A stretch of 64,000 nt of DNA from Amphibalanus amphitrite (lineage: Eukaryota > Arthropoda > Thecostraca > Balanomorpha > Balanidae): contig NW_024882040.1 of NCBI RefSeq assembly GCF_019059575.1, forward strand, positions 27,501 to 91,500. Reading direction: 5' to 3'. Position numbers and translations under genes: made by a program. The notes beneath the pieces are model-generated. The model saw nothing but the letters and a program-made list of their open reading frames with translations, had not been told where the DNA came from and searched no databases. How positions within the stretch are numbered: the first letter of the stretch is position 1; the number at the start of each line of letters is the position of its first letter. Positions 12,538 to 44,083 of this stretch are shown here, one piece after another.

Positions 12538-13169
12538 AGCCCTATACCCTATACGTATTATACCCTATATGTATACGTACTATGTACCCTATATGTATTA
12601 CTAATAGACATGAAAAAACTATACTTCGCTAACACTTATCAAGAGAAGCTAGAACTAACTAATGAATTTATTGCCACGATTTGCACTCAGCGGTTCGAAA
12701 CGTTCATTGAATTCTGGCGTTGCGGATGGTAGGTACGAGCAGATGACGGCCATTTATTGCAGCGCCGCGGATTGTTCATTGAATGTTTATGTGTCACAAA
12801 TAACGCTTCAATGAAATAATTTCCTACCCCAAATTGGACAATTTTTGCTCCGTTATCTTGATCTCTGATTAGTTAGGAGCCTGTTAGGGGACCGTTAGGA
12901 AGAAACCTCTGTTAGTCAGGAACCTCCTTGGACTGGTGCTGCGTTTTGTCAGCGCACAAAAGCATGCGTCTTGTTCGCATGTGGTACATACCTAAATCAA
13001 ATTGGCCGTGAGCTGCACCATGCCAGTAAGATATGGGATATTACGATTTACTTTTAGATGCTTCTATGCCTATACATGTTTCACGTTCTTTCAAAACATT
13101 GGAGTAGGCTGCATGCGCAAAATCGTACAATCGAGCTTGAAAGTTGAAGACTGAAGGTACGTTTTTTAA

Positions 13170-14214
13170 CCCTCGCCGGCCGAGGGGGGGGGGGGCGGGT
13201 GCCGCCCCCATAGGGTTTTTTCGCGATAGCTCCGAACACGCTGGCGATAGAGAGCTGAAACTTGGCACACCTGATCTTTGATTCAAGCCGGATCTTTTGA
13301 CACCAACTGCATTTTTGGGTCAGGTCAGGTCACTGACATATGACGTCATAAGTGAACCTCTGCACGGTCTTCAGATGTCGCAACTTCGCAACGCCCTCAC
13401 TGCCAGAGGAGATGTCACAGGGAAATGAAACTTGCCAGATCTAGTATCCATTATGAGTCTCACAACTTGTAAATCTCGGATTTTTCCTAAACGTTATATG
13501 AGGTCAGGCCATTTTCGTGACCTCACCATTATAAGTCAATGGGGAAAAACGAAAACTGCTATTCTGGCGCCGGGAACGATCTCCAACTATCTCAAGCACG
13601 CAGAATCGTGATTTGATGCACTCCTTGCAAGGTCAGATGCGTCACTTTTGCAATGTTGACCTTGCGTGACGTCATTTATGACGTCATCAAGGTCATATTA
13701 GTTTTTCGTCAATAACTCCCGATCAAATTGAGCTAGCGAGTCGGGAAGGCCACCAATGAACTCAGGAAGACCTGCCAAATCGAATGATATGCGACATGAC
13801 CTCTTTCGACCAACTTCGTGACCTAAGGGTGCTGACCTGACCGTGACCTGAGGTCAGCACCCTAAGTTGACCTGACCCAAGCAAAAATTATATCATTCGA
13901 CGCGCCTGAGCGAGGCGAGCACGATGCTGCCAAAATCGCGGCTCTGCGGCCGTTTTTTTGCGAAGTTATTCACCAAAACCTGAACCGTACCTTGGGGCAC
14001 TTGACCTGGCCTCAGAGGTCACCGGTTGACCTAGGACCTTAAAATCGGGTACCAATCTCTGCGTCTCGTAACGGCGCACACGCTCGTTTTTTTCCGCGAC
14101 GCGCTAGCTCCACCAGGGGCGAAACGGCGAGTTGGGGTCGTACTCGCGCCCCCTTCCCCCCCCCCCCCCCGCTCGGCCGGCGCGTATGTAGAAAACCAAT
14201 AGGTCCGGCGAGGG
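13170..14214 (+). mobile_element. TTAA-flanked MITE, family C, copy 1 (uninterrupted reference)
   Basis: Ends CCCTCGCCGGCCGAGG and CCGGCGAGGG, with TTAA at 13166-13169 and 14215-14218. At 1045 bp it is the intact model for the family. It holds a G-run near the left end and a C-run near the right, paired CRE-type TGACGTCA at 13667 and 13679, many AGGTCA half-sites and the everted palindrome TGACCTGAGGTCA at 13844-13856. Non-coding. It gives the empty sites that date the insertions in copy 2 and in the relics. Confidence 0.92.
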
Positions 14215-14551
14215 TTAAGCTTCTATATTATTTATAGTCGTTGTTTTTGTTTCGAATCTTCGACCTTCGCATTGAGGTCGGTGTCAAGGAAGATGACGCC
14301 GACGAAATGACTATTAGCCGAAAAAAACGTACCTACACTGCCTACCTTGAAGTACAATGTCTATTGTCTAGTCGTAATAGCTTGAAGTCATACATTGTAG
14401 TTTTAGATCCTCAAAACGCAAATGAAGGCATCTCCTCAACGGAACGATTGCGGTAAATTCTCATATTGGTGTTCAATTCCATCAAGAAAACATAAAATGA
14501 AATCTCATTTGCTTACATCTTACTTTAAAACAAAAATTAAAATTCCCTTAA

Positions 14552-15734
14552 CCTTCGCCCCAGTGGGGGGGGGGGATATGTTACCACCCTGTCGCGTTTT
14601 TTGCGTGTTAATAAAAAACCGCGGCGCGTAGCGCCGCGCCGCTTGGGGTAGCTTTTGGTACATCAATTTTGGACAATGTGTGAAATTTTTGACCCCACGT
14701 CGTGTCAGGTCAGGTCACCGGGTCAAGTTAACTGACTAAGCCTAAAAAAGTTTGCAATCATGTCCAGCCTGCAGTGTTTGTCAGGAAGGTTTTAAACTTG
14801 GTGGATTGCATGATGTTATGGGCGCCTACAATTTGCATATCTCGGATTTTTTATATCCGTGACCTAAGGTCAGGTCAGTGGCGTGACCTTTCCATTACAA
14901 GTCAATGGAGAAAAATGAAAATGCCTCTAGATCCGTGTGTACGCATAGGAACCGTCCAAATATTTCAGAATCACAATGATTTGGACCACTCGTGATGACC
15001 AAGGTGTCATTTTTGCTGATAGCCTCTAGAAAGGTCATCCGAGGTCATTTGAGGCTACAAACAGATTTTTGTCAATAACTCGCGATTGGAAAGAGATAGA
15101 ACGCTGGGGCTGGTCTCATTGTGTTTGTCTTGCCGAGACGCATCGACTGATATGCAACATGACCTTTTCCGGTCAGGTCATGACCTTGACCTGAGGTCAA
15201 ATTTTCAAGTTGACCTTTCAAGGTCAAATTATAGTTCATTCGACGCGTCTCGGCGAGAGGAACACGATTCTGGCAATAGAAATGTCCTGGCTCTTCGTAG
15301 TCGAAAGTTATTGTCGAAAAAACACTTTTCGTAAAAACAGCTATTTTTGGAGTTTTTGCCCTCTGGAGGCTAAACCGTTGACCTGAGGTCAATTTTGATT
15401 ATGACTATATCAAAAGAAGAGTTCAAAAGCTATCGATTGCTTTTCCATGCGTTTTTCTAGCTACCATAGTTCCTGAGATAACGGCATGTTTTCTGAAAAA
15501 TATAATGACCATTGGCAAATTTTGACCTTTGATGACCTCTGGTGACCCCAATATTGCTCTAAGATGAAAAATGACTGAAATAATTTCAAACGTACGCATT
15601 GAGAGCTATCGACTGCTTTTTACCGCGTCTTTCTATCCCTCTTAGTTTTTGAGTTAGAGGTGGGTGGTAACATATGCCCCCCCCCCCCGCCCCCACTAGG
15701 GCGAAGTTGGCTGAGACCGCCACTGGGGCGCGGG
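14552..15734 (+). mobile_element. TTAA-flanked MITE, family A, copy 1
   Basis: Ends CCTTCGCCCCAGTGG and CCACTGGGGCGCGGG, TTAA at 14548-14551 and 15735-15738; 1183 bp. The subterminal G-run and C-run are each linked to ATATGTTACCACC or GGTGGTAACATATG, so the inverted repeat extends past the homopolymer. Contains TGACCTGAGGTCA at 15187-15199. Copy 2 (29990-31165) is collinear and nearly identical by eye, suggesting recent activity. Confidence 0.9.
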
Positions 15735-15738
15735 TTAA

Positions 15739-16800
15739 ACGGTTAAATTGCTTGCGTACCAAAGGAGCGAAATATTCAAGATGGTGATCGATTACGTGTT
15801 ATCAGCCTGACCTGACCTGGCGCTCAATCAGCACCAAATTTTGTTTACTTGCCCGGCTGCCGTATTGTCGCCCATGTTTCACATGGCAATTGTGGCATTT
15901 GCTCTCTTTCTGATCCTAGATTATCTTGCCTCCTAGATCATCCAAGGCACTCGGCACTTTCCCAGGATAGACTCCATGACGTGTGGTGATAGTGCTGCAG
16001 TTAGTCCGACATCGATAAACTCTGCTTTTTTATGGCTCCTTCTTGTACCTGTGAGCAAAACGAAAGCGTCGCCCTAACTGTGCAGTGCCTGTGTGCAAAT
16101 GCAATGCATATAGTGCATAGTGGCGTTATGTCATGCGCGGTGCGCTTCAGCCTTCAGGGCAGGGAATAGGGATCATATGGAGTATGGACCTGTATTGCGG
16201 ACCAGCATCGGACGCTCAGAACACGACCTTAGGAAGAAGGATCTTTTTTACTGGCTTATGAATGATCATTATAGGGTAATGCAGTTCCCTCAAATATAAG
16301 TCTCTGCAATATGACCCACACCCCGCCCCCAGATATCAGAAAGATCTCCAGCCAGACCCGGTGCGCTTGATTTGTTGCCTTTGACATCCATCACAGCAGA
16401 GCCATAGCCACACACTGCTCGGCACACACCTGTTCGTTCAGAGACGAATAGACGGGGACCATCAGATCAGCTCTCAAAGAGTGCAAACATCAGTAAAAAA
16501 AAAATCGGCAAAATCTCAAAAGTGGTCAGTCCAGACTACGAAGGGCTATCTTAGAAGCCCTATCTACATAATGCAGGGCGCTATCTTAGGTAGCTGGAAA
16601 GGTGAAAATAGAACACATTCAAAGGGTTAGATTACTTTTTCCCTCTGAGAAGTTCTGAGCACTGAACATGCTAAATGCTTGATGCTGGCGCACTACTAAA
16701 CAGTTAGCATTCGCGTTTCTAAAACAAGAATCGTGGTGACAAAAGCGGCTAGCAACTGTCTCTGCTTTATCCCCCCCCCCCCATTGAAGAACGTTGATTT
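15739..16800. other. unassigned DNA
   Basis: Mixed-composition sequence with no long frame, no repeat I can pair and no RNA gene signature. Confidence 0.4.
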
Positions 16801-16806
16801 TAATGG

Positions 16807-17055
16807 GTGGGACCGATGGCTGTGCTGACTGCTAGCTTCGCCCCGGTCCCTTCACTTTGGCACTTGGGAATCAGCCGGCTCCAACTCTCGGGCATCGGTT
16901 TCCGGGTCGATGCGCTGTTCGGCAACCCCATTTCCGATATTTTCTCCCTCTCTCTCTCCCTCCTCTGCCGCCGCTCTGTCCCTCTCAGCGGCGCCGGAAA
17001 GGCCGCGCCGGCCGGCGCGGGTCCGGCGGCGCCGCCGCTGATGGCCGCCGACACA

Positions 17056-17089
<34 letters not shown>

Positions 17090-17290
17090 TCCGGACGGTC
17101 CTCGATGGCACTGGCCACCGGACGCGCCGGAAACCGACACCGAGCCGCCGCGGAAGACATTTGATTCGGCGTGGCGCGCGCGCGGCCCGGCAGGCCATTT
17201 GCGGGATGTGCTCGGTGACAATACACACTGCCGGCCGGCGGGACGCGGCTGAAGGGCCGTAATAGCCCCGCAGTGGCCCTGCTGAGTAGG
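16807..17290. other. CpG-rich island with (GCC)n run
   Basis: Dense CpG sequence contains a GCC run at about 17056-17091 and a CT-rich patch at 16943-16980. Four overlapping frames stay open because GC-rich DNA lacks stops; none shows a domain. A CpG island is the simplest reading. Confidence 0.5.
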
Positions 17291-19435
17291 CAGCGGATCT
17301 GCCAGCGCTATCTTTGGCCGTGATGGTGCTGTTGTATTTAGTTGATTATCTGCATCAATAATGGAGCGGTACTCGGCCAGGCGCCCGCAGGAAATGATCA
17401 TACAAATGTGACTATGTGTAGCAAAATAAAACTCTATTCATTCACAAGGACGCAGCTGAAAGAAGACGATAGTCTTTCATGTTACTCTTAATGTATAGAA
17501 TCACTACAATACAATATAATACAATACAATACAATATTTAGAAGACTCGTATTATCGTTATGCAATATGCATTGATGGCTCTTTCAAGCCCGGACTGTGT
17601 GATTCATGATTGGGCCACAACTGAGCCGTTCATTGAGAGTACACAGGAAAGTACCACTTTTCGTTGATGATGTGAACCACATATTTCGTAGAGCAAACGA
17701 AGTCCTATCGCTGCTTGCCCTCACATTTGCCAAACGCCCGCTGACAGCGAACATTATCGTGATTGGTGTTTTAATATGAAATGCAACGCATTGGAAAGCG
17801 ATGAAATGTTTTATTTGTGAGTGCTGCCCGGTTTCAGTCTCCGAAATCAGCATGATTTCCTATGAGCGTCTTGTGTACACAGCGTGCGCCAGGCATTAAG
17901 TGTCCGCCAGTTACACCACACCGCACGCTACTGAGCTTTTACACCCGGCTGGCGCTTTTAAACTGATGAAAACGGTAAAGGACCCGTGACAACACCAGCA
18001 CTTGCAGTGAATGTATGTTCAGCTGCATTATCTAATGAAGCCATCAGTTTCTTCGTTGATCGGAGGCTAGTCGGATGGTGCTTTGGGCGTAACGGAGTTG
18101 GTTTAATTCGTTGCGATGTTTTGCTCAGCTCTTTTAATTTCAGCATATTCGTTTGATGTAATTTGTAAAAAAAATATAACTTGGTGTTCGGAAGCACCAA
18201 CAATATGCTTTGTGTACATTCTGTCTTAAAGACGACTGTGATTGCTTTTCTGTCCTCCATGTGCGTTGCCGTATTGTGTAGACATGTGTCTATTGTGCTT
18301 GTGTGCCCATTTGTGTATTGTAGCCTTAAATAAATGTAAATTATGAATGCATTCAAAACCTGCTTATTATACTTCGATGATGTCGTTCCTATTAAAGTCG
18401 TTCCACGGCCGGTGGACGTTGTGTACCGTTTTACGGTTTTACGCAGCTGATGCGGTCAGGTGGAGCTATGAACGGTGGCGCGGTGCGATCGAGCGCGCGC
18501 GCTTCCGGGTAATTTTGGGACCGTCCGCGAGCCATCTATGTCGGTCACTGACTGATTGGTGAAATCGCTTGGTACTTACTCCAATTTGGTCACCAACTGA
18601 ATATGTAATTATGCGGCGGCGCGGCGGATTTGTGCGCGCTGCCAGCGCCCTGGTGCCGGTACATTACACGCGGCTGCGGAGCGGATCATGAGCTTCGACT
18701 CCAGCCATGAAGCGGATCACGAGGTCGGGTATGGTGCCGGAGGGATCAACAGGACTCGGTGTGGTCACAGGGAGGGTCACATGGGTCGGGTTTGTGAAGA
18801 AAGTATGTAGTTATATTTTGAGTGGTGGTTATGGTCTGTGAGGGAATCGTAAGACGTTCAGGCTGATGAGGATTCAGTATCTTTCAAGCGGCATGACTGT
18901 CTTTTAAAGGACAAACCGTAAAGCAATGGGTGAAAGGTTATTGGGATATAAATTACATTGCACGTTTGTATAGAACAAGACGCACCAAACGACGCATGCC
19001 CTATATGTATATGTTTTCTTACACGAACTGACGAAGAAATGAAACTACAACTCTCGGCACTCAAAATGAGCCGACAGTGTAAGTCGTCCTGCATGCCTGA
19101 CCTGTGTGATGACCTGTGCTTTCTCACAGATGAAATCCTCCTGCGTCGACCCGTGCCCGTCAATCTACCGGCTTTAGGAACGTGGAAACATTTAAAGTCC
19201 AGGTATCAGGTTATATTTCAACCGGGCACAGGACCACTATAATAGGACAACTAGGTATATTTAATTACAGCAATTGTCCGCCGTTGATACCAAAACATGT
19301 AAACTTAATTAAACCTTAAGCAAATATTTCGAACTAGCTAAAATTAAGAGACAAAATAGCTTCAAAATTACTGCATTCTAGGAGCGCAGTGCGACGAATG
19401 CCTGAAAAAGATATGACCGCTTAACTAGGCCCAGA
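17291..19435. other. unassigned DNA 3' of the BarH-like gene
   Basis: An AATAC-type short tandem run lies at about 17508-17536. A frame at 18958-19242 is Cys-rich but resembles no family I know. No other structure was found. Confidence 0.35.
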
Positions 19436-19594
19436 CATAGGCGGCGGAACGGGGTTGGCACCGGCACACCGTGCCCCCCTTTGATTTTGGCATTTTAACA
19501 TTAGCCCTATGAGCGTTGCATGGAAAGAATGGGACCAAAAGTCGGCAGTGCCCCCCACCCCCTTCCCTTAATTGAAGGTGTTCCGCCGCTACTG
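19436..19594. mobile_element. hAT-like MITE with 8-bp duplication GGCCCAGA
   Basis: A 159-bp element starts CATAGGCGGCGGAAC and ends GTTCCGCCGCTACTG. GGCCCAGA flanks it exactly on both sides (19428-19435, 19595-19602). An 8-bp duplication and short ends beginning CA and ending TG fit the hAT class. It holds an intact TTAA at about 19496, which is the empty site for the D element found in its sister copy at 34395. Confidence 0.9.
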
Positions 19595-19602
19595 GGCCCA
19601 GA

Positions 19603-20816
19603 TACATTCAGATCAGTTAGAATTGAATGGCTGAACAAACCTGCGTATTGCACAAGCGTACACAAGAGAATCCGATCAGATATCTATCAAGAAAGTTGAT
19701 AAAAAGGAAGGTTGCATTTTCGAACGGTGTTAATCTGAAACGGAAATACAGATTCGCAGTACAATAAAGTTTAGAAGGAACAAACATTAAATAGCGAATG
19801 AATATTGTATTATGGCCAACTAATTAACTACCAATCACTCGACATTTCTGTTCTGTTGAAACATGCAATTACCATAAAATTACATGTTACATAATTAACC
19901 TCTCCTAGCTTTTCAGGTTTTATTGACAGGAGGGCATTTCAGCCCACCAGCCAGTTCTCACCATCTGAACGGTTGTCCAATCCTTGTTTAGGCATTCCGT
20001 CTAGCCGAAACATCACTTTTCTCCACAAGTTGACGTTAGACTTCAGTGTCCAAAAATGCAGTAACAGGACAAGTGCTTTGAAAGATGAGTACACTTCGCA
20101 AACAAAAAGACTTTGAACACATATTTACCTATACATACATAAGTAAATGCACGGAACGCTGACAAGAAATGTCGAACCTCAAACAACATTGGTATATAAG
20201 CGGCTCTGCTTCACATGTAGATAACTACTTACCCCTTTAACACAATCGAATGAATCTCTGACGCTGTCAATACTCGCTCAAACAGCGCTCTGCAACAATT
20301 ACGTTATGATAGCAAGGGATTGCCCCAGGGGAAGTATACACCTTCCACAAACGTAAAACACTGTCAGATGCCTTGGCGCCCGACACATACACATATATAC
20401 TATGCATTCACTTCACACGCTCCATATAATACGGTGCTGGGTCAACTAAACTGCATACCCGGCCAATAATCACCGGCTGCCTCGAATTCGCGTCTCACAT
20501 GTTCAACGGTTCTGGGAGAAACAAAAGTCGCGGATATCGCAGAATTATTTTCAGGCGACCGTGGCCGGGAGTTCAGCGGCTGGGGTCAAGCGGGTGACTT
20601 GGTCTTTGGTTGCCGGTGAGAGCACACACCTGAGTTGCCGCTGGTGCTGGCCTCGTGACGCAGTAGCGGGCCGCGCTCGGTGATACTGACTGCCGGGCCC
20701 TCTCGCCCCTGGTAGGAACGTTGGGTCCTCGAGGCGGCCGTGTCTCACCCACCACGGACCCAGGGCTGACTCGCTCCCCGTTTGGTCGGGGTTAGACTGA
20801 TAACCGTCTCAGCAGC
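19603..20816. other. 3' flank of the BarH-like gene
   Basis: AT-rich sequence to about 20530, then GC-rich. It probably contains the 3' UTR of the minus-strand gene (from 20816 leftwards), but the end is not defined beyond the AATAAA at 19918. Confidence 0.4.
19918..19923 (-). promoter_or_regulatory. candidate poly(A) signal AATAAA for the BarH-like gene
   Basis: On the minus strand this reads CAATAAAACC about 0.9 kb past the stop codon. It is the first perfect AATAAA I noticed in the 3' direction. A six-base match is weak evidence by itself; the assignment is inferred from position only. Confidence 0.3.
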
Positions 20817-39423
<18,607 letters not shown>

Positions 39424-39850
39424 GGCGCTCCCCGTGGTAGGTACGGGCGTCCCGCGGCGACTGACGGCCGAGCCGCCCGAGCCGCCGCGCCGCGCGCCGC
39501 CACTTGTCCGACGATGACAAAAGCGCCGCTCCAGGCAATTTAGCGTAATCAAACAGAATGTTATGCCAATCGCTGGCGGCTGCCGGGGGGCGGCGCTTAC
39601 AGCCATATAGCACTCATCGGTGGCGGCGACCAATGAGCGGCGGCCGCGGCGCGGCGCGGCGGGCGGCGTCGCTCCGCCACCGACGCCTTGTTTACATACG
39701 GCGGCCGGCGGCCTGCGTGCGGGCGCGGACGGGTGCAGCAGCGACCCGGCGGCCGCGGGCGTGGCACCACGCACAGCTCCGGCGAGACACAACCTCTCTC
39801 TTCTGACCATCATGACACGCCCGGTCCAATGGTGGCGACGATGACCACGG
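39424..39850 (-). promoter_or_regulatory. CpG-rich 5' flank / probable 5' UTR and promoter region of the BarH-like gene
   Basis: The sequence upstream of the start codon is strongly GC- and CpG-rich, in contrast to the AT-richer DNA past 39850. This is typical of an unmethylated promoter zone of a developmental gene. I see no convincing TATA box, so no transcription start is proposed. Confidence 0.45.
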
Positions 39851-41263
39851 CCAGTGTAATCCGCTTCTTTCGTTCTTTTTTCAATGTTACACTTTCCGGA
39901 TGGTCGTTTGATTTCATATCCTGGCTACAGCAAGGACCGCGTATACGATCATTGTTTGATATCAGTATGACTACAGGAAACTTACCCTCCAAGTATGTCT
40001 GACTGAACCGAGAAAATGTAGGCTGAAGGCTAATTCAAACAAGAAATCGAGCATACTTAGCGCAAGATGTAACAGCGAAACAAGCTCAAGGCAGATGATG
40101 CACGCCTCTGAACAAGATATCCATCGGGAACTTTATTTACCTATAATAAAAAAAAACTAAGCGAGGAGTAAAATCTAGAAAAGGATGTGAAAACTGATAC
40201 GAAGGCGATCAGTTCGTACCGCTTGCTGAACCATGAGCGCCTCCACAGCTTGCGCATGTTATATTGCACCACCCGTCACATATCGCATAGGTACTTCGGC
40301 CACAACCCATTTTTTCTACGACGCCCTTACCAGTTACCACAAAGAACTCACAGATCCAACTCTTTCGCAGTTGAGCTGCTCTTTCCTGCTCTGGGGCCCT
40401 GGGCTTCTTTGGCTGGCCTTCACCCATTCTGTGTTTTCCTTTATTCGACTTCTCAATTTTTTCCTCCTTCTCAACTAGCCGTCGTTTCACAGACCTTTTT
40501 AGAAGCTCAGGTCCTGCGCTTAGAAGTGTTTTTTCCACGCTTCAGGCGCAGGCAGACACTCCTTAAGAATGATTTTCAGACTCCTAGTCTCCTAAAGAGA
40601 ATGCCATTTGTCGGCAATGCCATTTCATGACTCTCGAGCCTCAACCTCTTCGCCACTTCTCAAACCACCGCGGATGAGTTGGGTCACACACTAATTGTAT
40701 CCCTGTTCCATCATTGTCGGGGAGATCCACCTGCTAATCGCCGCGAGCATCAGCTGACGGATTGCCACGGACCCGGGCGACCCCCGTACGCGTCTAACCG
40801 TTGTGCAGTGTGCACGCATTCAGCCCACGGACCACTAGCAGCAGCAGTAGCCCCCACCTGCCGGAACTTTGTCCGCGGCCCCGTCACTCAGAAGCCTGCC
40901 ACTAACCAGGTTTTCGACCGCTTCGAACTCGTCAAACTCGGCCAAGTCTAGGGGACAGATGTTGCAGGCTCGATGTCATTCACATGCCCTGCCTTTCAAG
41001 CCGAAGCTGATATCACGTAGGCAATGGCGGATATAGGCTTGCGCTTTTGAGGGGGAGGGGGGCAACTCATGCCGGAGCCAAACCTATGGTACCCCCAAAT
41101 CCTGTTTTCTCATCGGAGTTAGGCCACTTATTTTTCGTCACAGCCCTGACACGGTGATTGATGAATATTTTCTTAATCAAAAAGAAAAGTAAAGAAATGG
41201 TAGCCCACCCGACCCGTGCCCTTATATTACTTTGTAAACACTTCACTTTGCTTTGTCGACCAG
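39851..41263. other. upstream flank, no supported gene
   Basis: A reverse frame at 40209-40538 has a Lys/Glu-rich stretch then Cys residues, but no domain I can name. The rest is unassigned. A GGCGGATATAGG start at 41025-41040 resembles the small CACTGGCGGATCC-type ends found elsewhere. Confidence 0.35.
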
Positions 41264-41370
41264 TTAACCCGCTCCGGGTCGGTGCTTGCCGCAACCTTTG
41301 CGGGCCGGGAGGTGGTGAACACCCCCTGTCTAACTCGGCTCCTATGCCACGCACTCAGATTGAACTATGT
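41264..41370 (+). mobile_element. left-end fragment of a D-like element
   Basis: TTAA followed by CCCGCTCCGGGTCGGTGC, then GGTGAACACCCCCTGTCTAA and CTCGGCTCCT, the order seen at the left end of D1. The right end is absent. Confidence 0.65.
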
Positions 41371-41589
41371 TTCATTATCGTTGGGGGGGACGAGCCACTT
41401 CAGGCCTTGGGGGGGGGGGGGGGGGCATGGCCCTAAATGTCCCCCTCCCTGGATCCACCAGTGTAAGACCATTGGAGCTGCAGTTGGGTATGTACCTCAG
41501 ACGTCAGGTTGCGCCCTCAGATGTATAGGACTCCCGTGGAGACCTCTTATGCTATAGTGAACTGAAAGGACCCATAGGAGCCCGTCTAG

Positions 41590-42468
41590 CCCTATTAGTG
41601 GCAGGGGGGGGGGGTTGTTTTTATCCACCCCTCAGGTTTTTCGGGAATATCTCCGAAACCGCTGAAGCTACGATGCTGAAATTTTCTGACTTTTCCTAAA
41701 ACTAAATTGGGCACATTCCCTGAAAATTTCAAGTTCATAACTTTACCAGGGGCGGCTCCAGAGCACTGGGAATTGGGGGGTCCTATTCGTGAAGCGAGTC
41801 ATTTGGGCGAAGATCACGATGCTGCACCAGTTTTACGAACAGTGAATGAAAGGTATCATGTGATAACATATACAAAGTTATTGTGCATCCTCTTTTGACA
41901 CGTTTTTGCTATAATAGGCGGATCCAGGCGTCCAAAAAGGGGGGTTATTTTTTACCTCCCAACATAGGTGCCCTGACACCGCCTATGCATGACCAATATA
42001 ATTTTAGTCGTTCTCTCATAAGAAAATTGTAACATAACAAGACCATTGCCACCCTTTTTAGAAACAGTACCAACAAAAACCTTATTTACTATACTTTTTG
42101 TGTACCCCCAATCTCAATGATCTGTATCCGCCTATGATTTTTGAAAATGCATATTTTCAGGATCCATGTGAATTTCTGGTTCATTCTCTATCGATCGGCA
42201 AAAGTTGCGTTAAGATTGGTTCAGAAACCTGGCCGTGATAAACAGTCTAAAATGTATCTGCAATTTGCCCTTTTTTACCCCCCTCTACCCCCCTATTGAC
42301 ATTTTTTAATTTTATTTTTTTTAGAAATGTAGATCTCGTTGAGCCAAATCGAATGCCGTTTGAATTTTGAAAATCGGCCCGTTAGATCTCGAGATATCAA
42401 GGGGGGGTCGTAAACAGCCCCCCCCCTGCCACTAATATGGGGTAGCCAGGAGCCTGCCACTAATAGGG
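41590..42468. mobile_element. MITE family K, flanked by CTAG
   Basis: Perfect 16-bp ends CCCTATTAGTGGCAGG / CCTGCCACTAATAGGG with CTAG directly outside both (41586-41589, 42469-42472). A G-run and C-run sit inside, as in the TTAA families. The right end motif occurs twice (also at 42427-42441), so a slightly shorter element is possible. The interior phrase CTGGCCGTGATAAACAG and short dispersed fragments are non-coding. A second small insert may lie at about 41906-42133 (GGCGGATCC ... GTATCCGCC). Confidence 0.72.
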
Positions 42469-42813
42469 CTAGGGGGCCCTCAGTAGCCCGCAAGAGCCCC
42501 CAAGGAGGGATAAGTGAGGGATACTAAGTGCCCGCATATTGTATTATAAGCCATGACGCCTTTAGAAATCAATATAGTATGTATATCATTGTATATGTAT
42601 TCAGAGTTCAGCAACTGACGTTGGATCAAATACCGATGTGGTGCACACAAACCGGATTTAGCCCTTAGAAGGACCCTTTTAACTTTTAAGTAAGGACCCT
42701 TTGAAGAAACAAGTAGTGGCCTCTTAGAGATTGGCCTGAGCTCTAACCGAAATAAGTCTCTTAGCGTTATTCGCGGGAAGGGGGCGAAAAGGGCCCCATA
42801 TGTTTCTTGTACA

Positions 42814-43397
42814 GGGTGTCCAGAAATTATTTGCCTCTCCATCAACTCGCCGCCATAATTAATAAACAAAGAGCCCCCGGGTAATGGTTTATTTACCGAT
42901 TTATCCCCTGACCTTTCCCACCCATTCCCTCATCCGCTTTGGCATTTCATAGATCAAGATGTCCAGTGTATCCGCGCTGATGTTCAGCCACACCTTTCAC
43001 AGGTTCCTCTAGTCCGTTTTCTGTGGGAGCTGGCTCAATCTTGCTGAACTCCTCCTTCACGATTTCCCCATAGGTTTTCGATTGGCATTAGGACAGAGGA
43101 TTCGATTTGACTTCCTACTTCATTTCAGTCTTCACCATAACTTCAGCGCGATGACGCTTTGTCAAAGAGTTTCTTCGGTCATAGTAGACACCACGTTCAG
43201 GTGCGAGTTACGCCTGCCAAACACTGGCCCCTGGCGCCTCGCAAGTGTCAAGGTCAGGTGACCGGGTTAGGTCATCTGCCTAAACGACGGCTGTGGATAG
43301 CCTGAGGCACGGTCTTAGCAAATTTTTAACAGTTCTTAAAGCGCATGGTTGGATTTAGCTGAATGAACAAGGGGCAAATAATTTCCAGACACCCTGT
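42814..43397 (-). mobile_element. TA-flanked mariner-type element with transposase C-terminal remnant
   Basis: Ends CAGGGTGTCCAGAAATTATTTGCC and its inverse are flanked by TA on both sides. The reverse strand reads NISADTLDILIYEMPKRMRE, a pattern like the MPKRM-type C-terminus of Tc1/mariner transposases, then stops. At 584 bp it is a deletion derivative carrying a coding scrap. Confidence 0.82.
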
Positions 43398-43444
43398 ACA
43401 CACACCATTACCAAACAAAGCAAGTTCTTCAACGCAAACTCGGT

Positions 43445-43540
43445 GAGTGTTCCTAAAAATTTATTGCGCACATTCTGCCAATGAAAAATTGCCGAATCAG
43501 GTCAGGTCAGGCCGCCAGAGCAAGTTTGTTAACTTCACAC
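43445..43540 (+). mobile_element. fragment similar to family H interior
   Basis: CATTGCGCA.../TTGCCG..TCAGGTCAGGTCAG..CGCCAGAG is in the same order as H at about 7785-7850. No ends were found. Confidence 0.5.
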
Positions 43541-44083
43541 GTCGATCGCTACACGTCGATCGCTAGGTATGCAATAAGACCTTCTTGGGTGGACAAGACC
43601 TGACAACACATTTATCAAGCTCATAGACCACTGGCGGATCAAAGGGTGGGGGGGGGGGCAACCGGGCCAAAGCAGGGCTAGGGGCGGCCAAAACATGATT
43701 ATTTCCCCCCCCCCCCTTTCAAAATCGAATCCGTCCCTTCAGAATCTCCACTGGACCACAATTCACAGAAGATTACGACATGCATGCAAGATAAGTCAAT
43801 AAATCCTCATTTCCGATCCCAATTAACTATATCAAAAGGGGGATTTTGTCATTGATGACCTTCAGAGACCCATGACCTCTTGACCGACTTTGGGCCCTCC
43901 CGCTTTGAAAACGGCCGGATTAGCCAGTGACACATACTTTTTAAGATAGTGAACATATACGGTAGTTTCTTTATGCTATTGAATCAGGCTGCTGATTCTA
44001 GGGTGTTTCATAATTAGTGTTCATTTTAAATGAACCATTGGAGGATCTCAAATAAAACAATGATCGGAAATTTTATATGAACA

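Noticed and set aside
16807..17401. Four overlapping open frames of 120-150 codons, one with poly-Pro
   Set aside because: All frames are open because of CpG-rich sequence and a (GCC)n run; none has a domain or splice context.
40209..40538. Minus-strand Lys/Glu-rich then Cys-containing frame
   Set aside because: It begins at a GTG, not an ATG, has no recognisable domain, and I see no partner exons. It could be a decayed transposon protein but I cannot support it.
43626..43756. Small hAT MITE with CACTGGCGGATC / CTCCACTG ends
   Set aside because: The ends look right but I could not match an 8-bp duplication, so I did not list it as an element.
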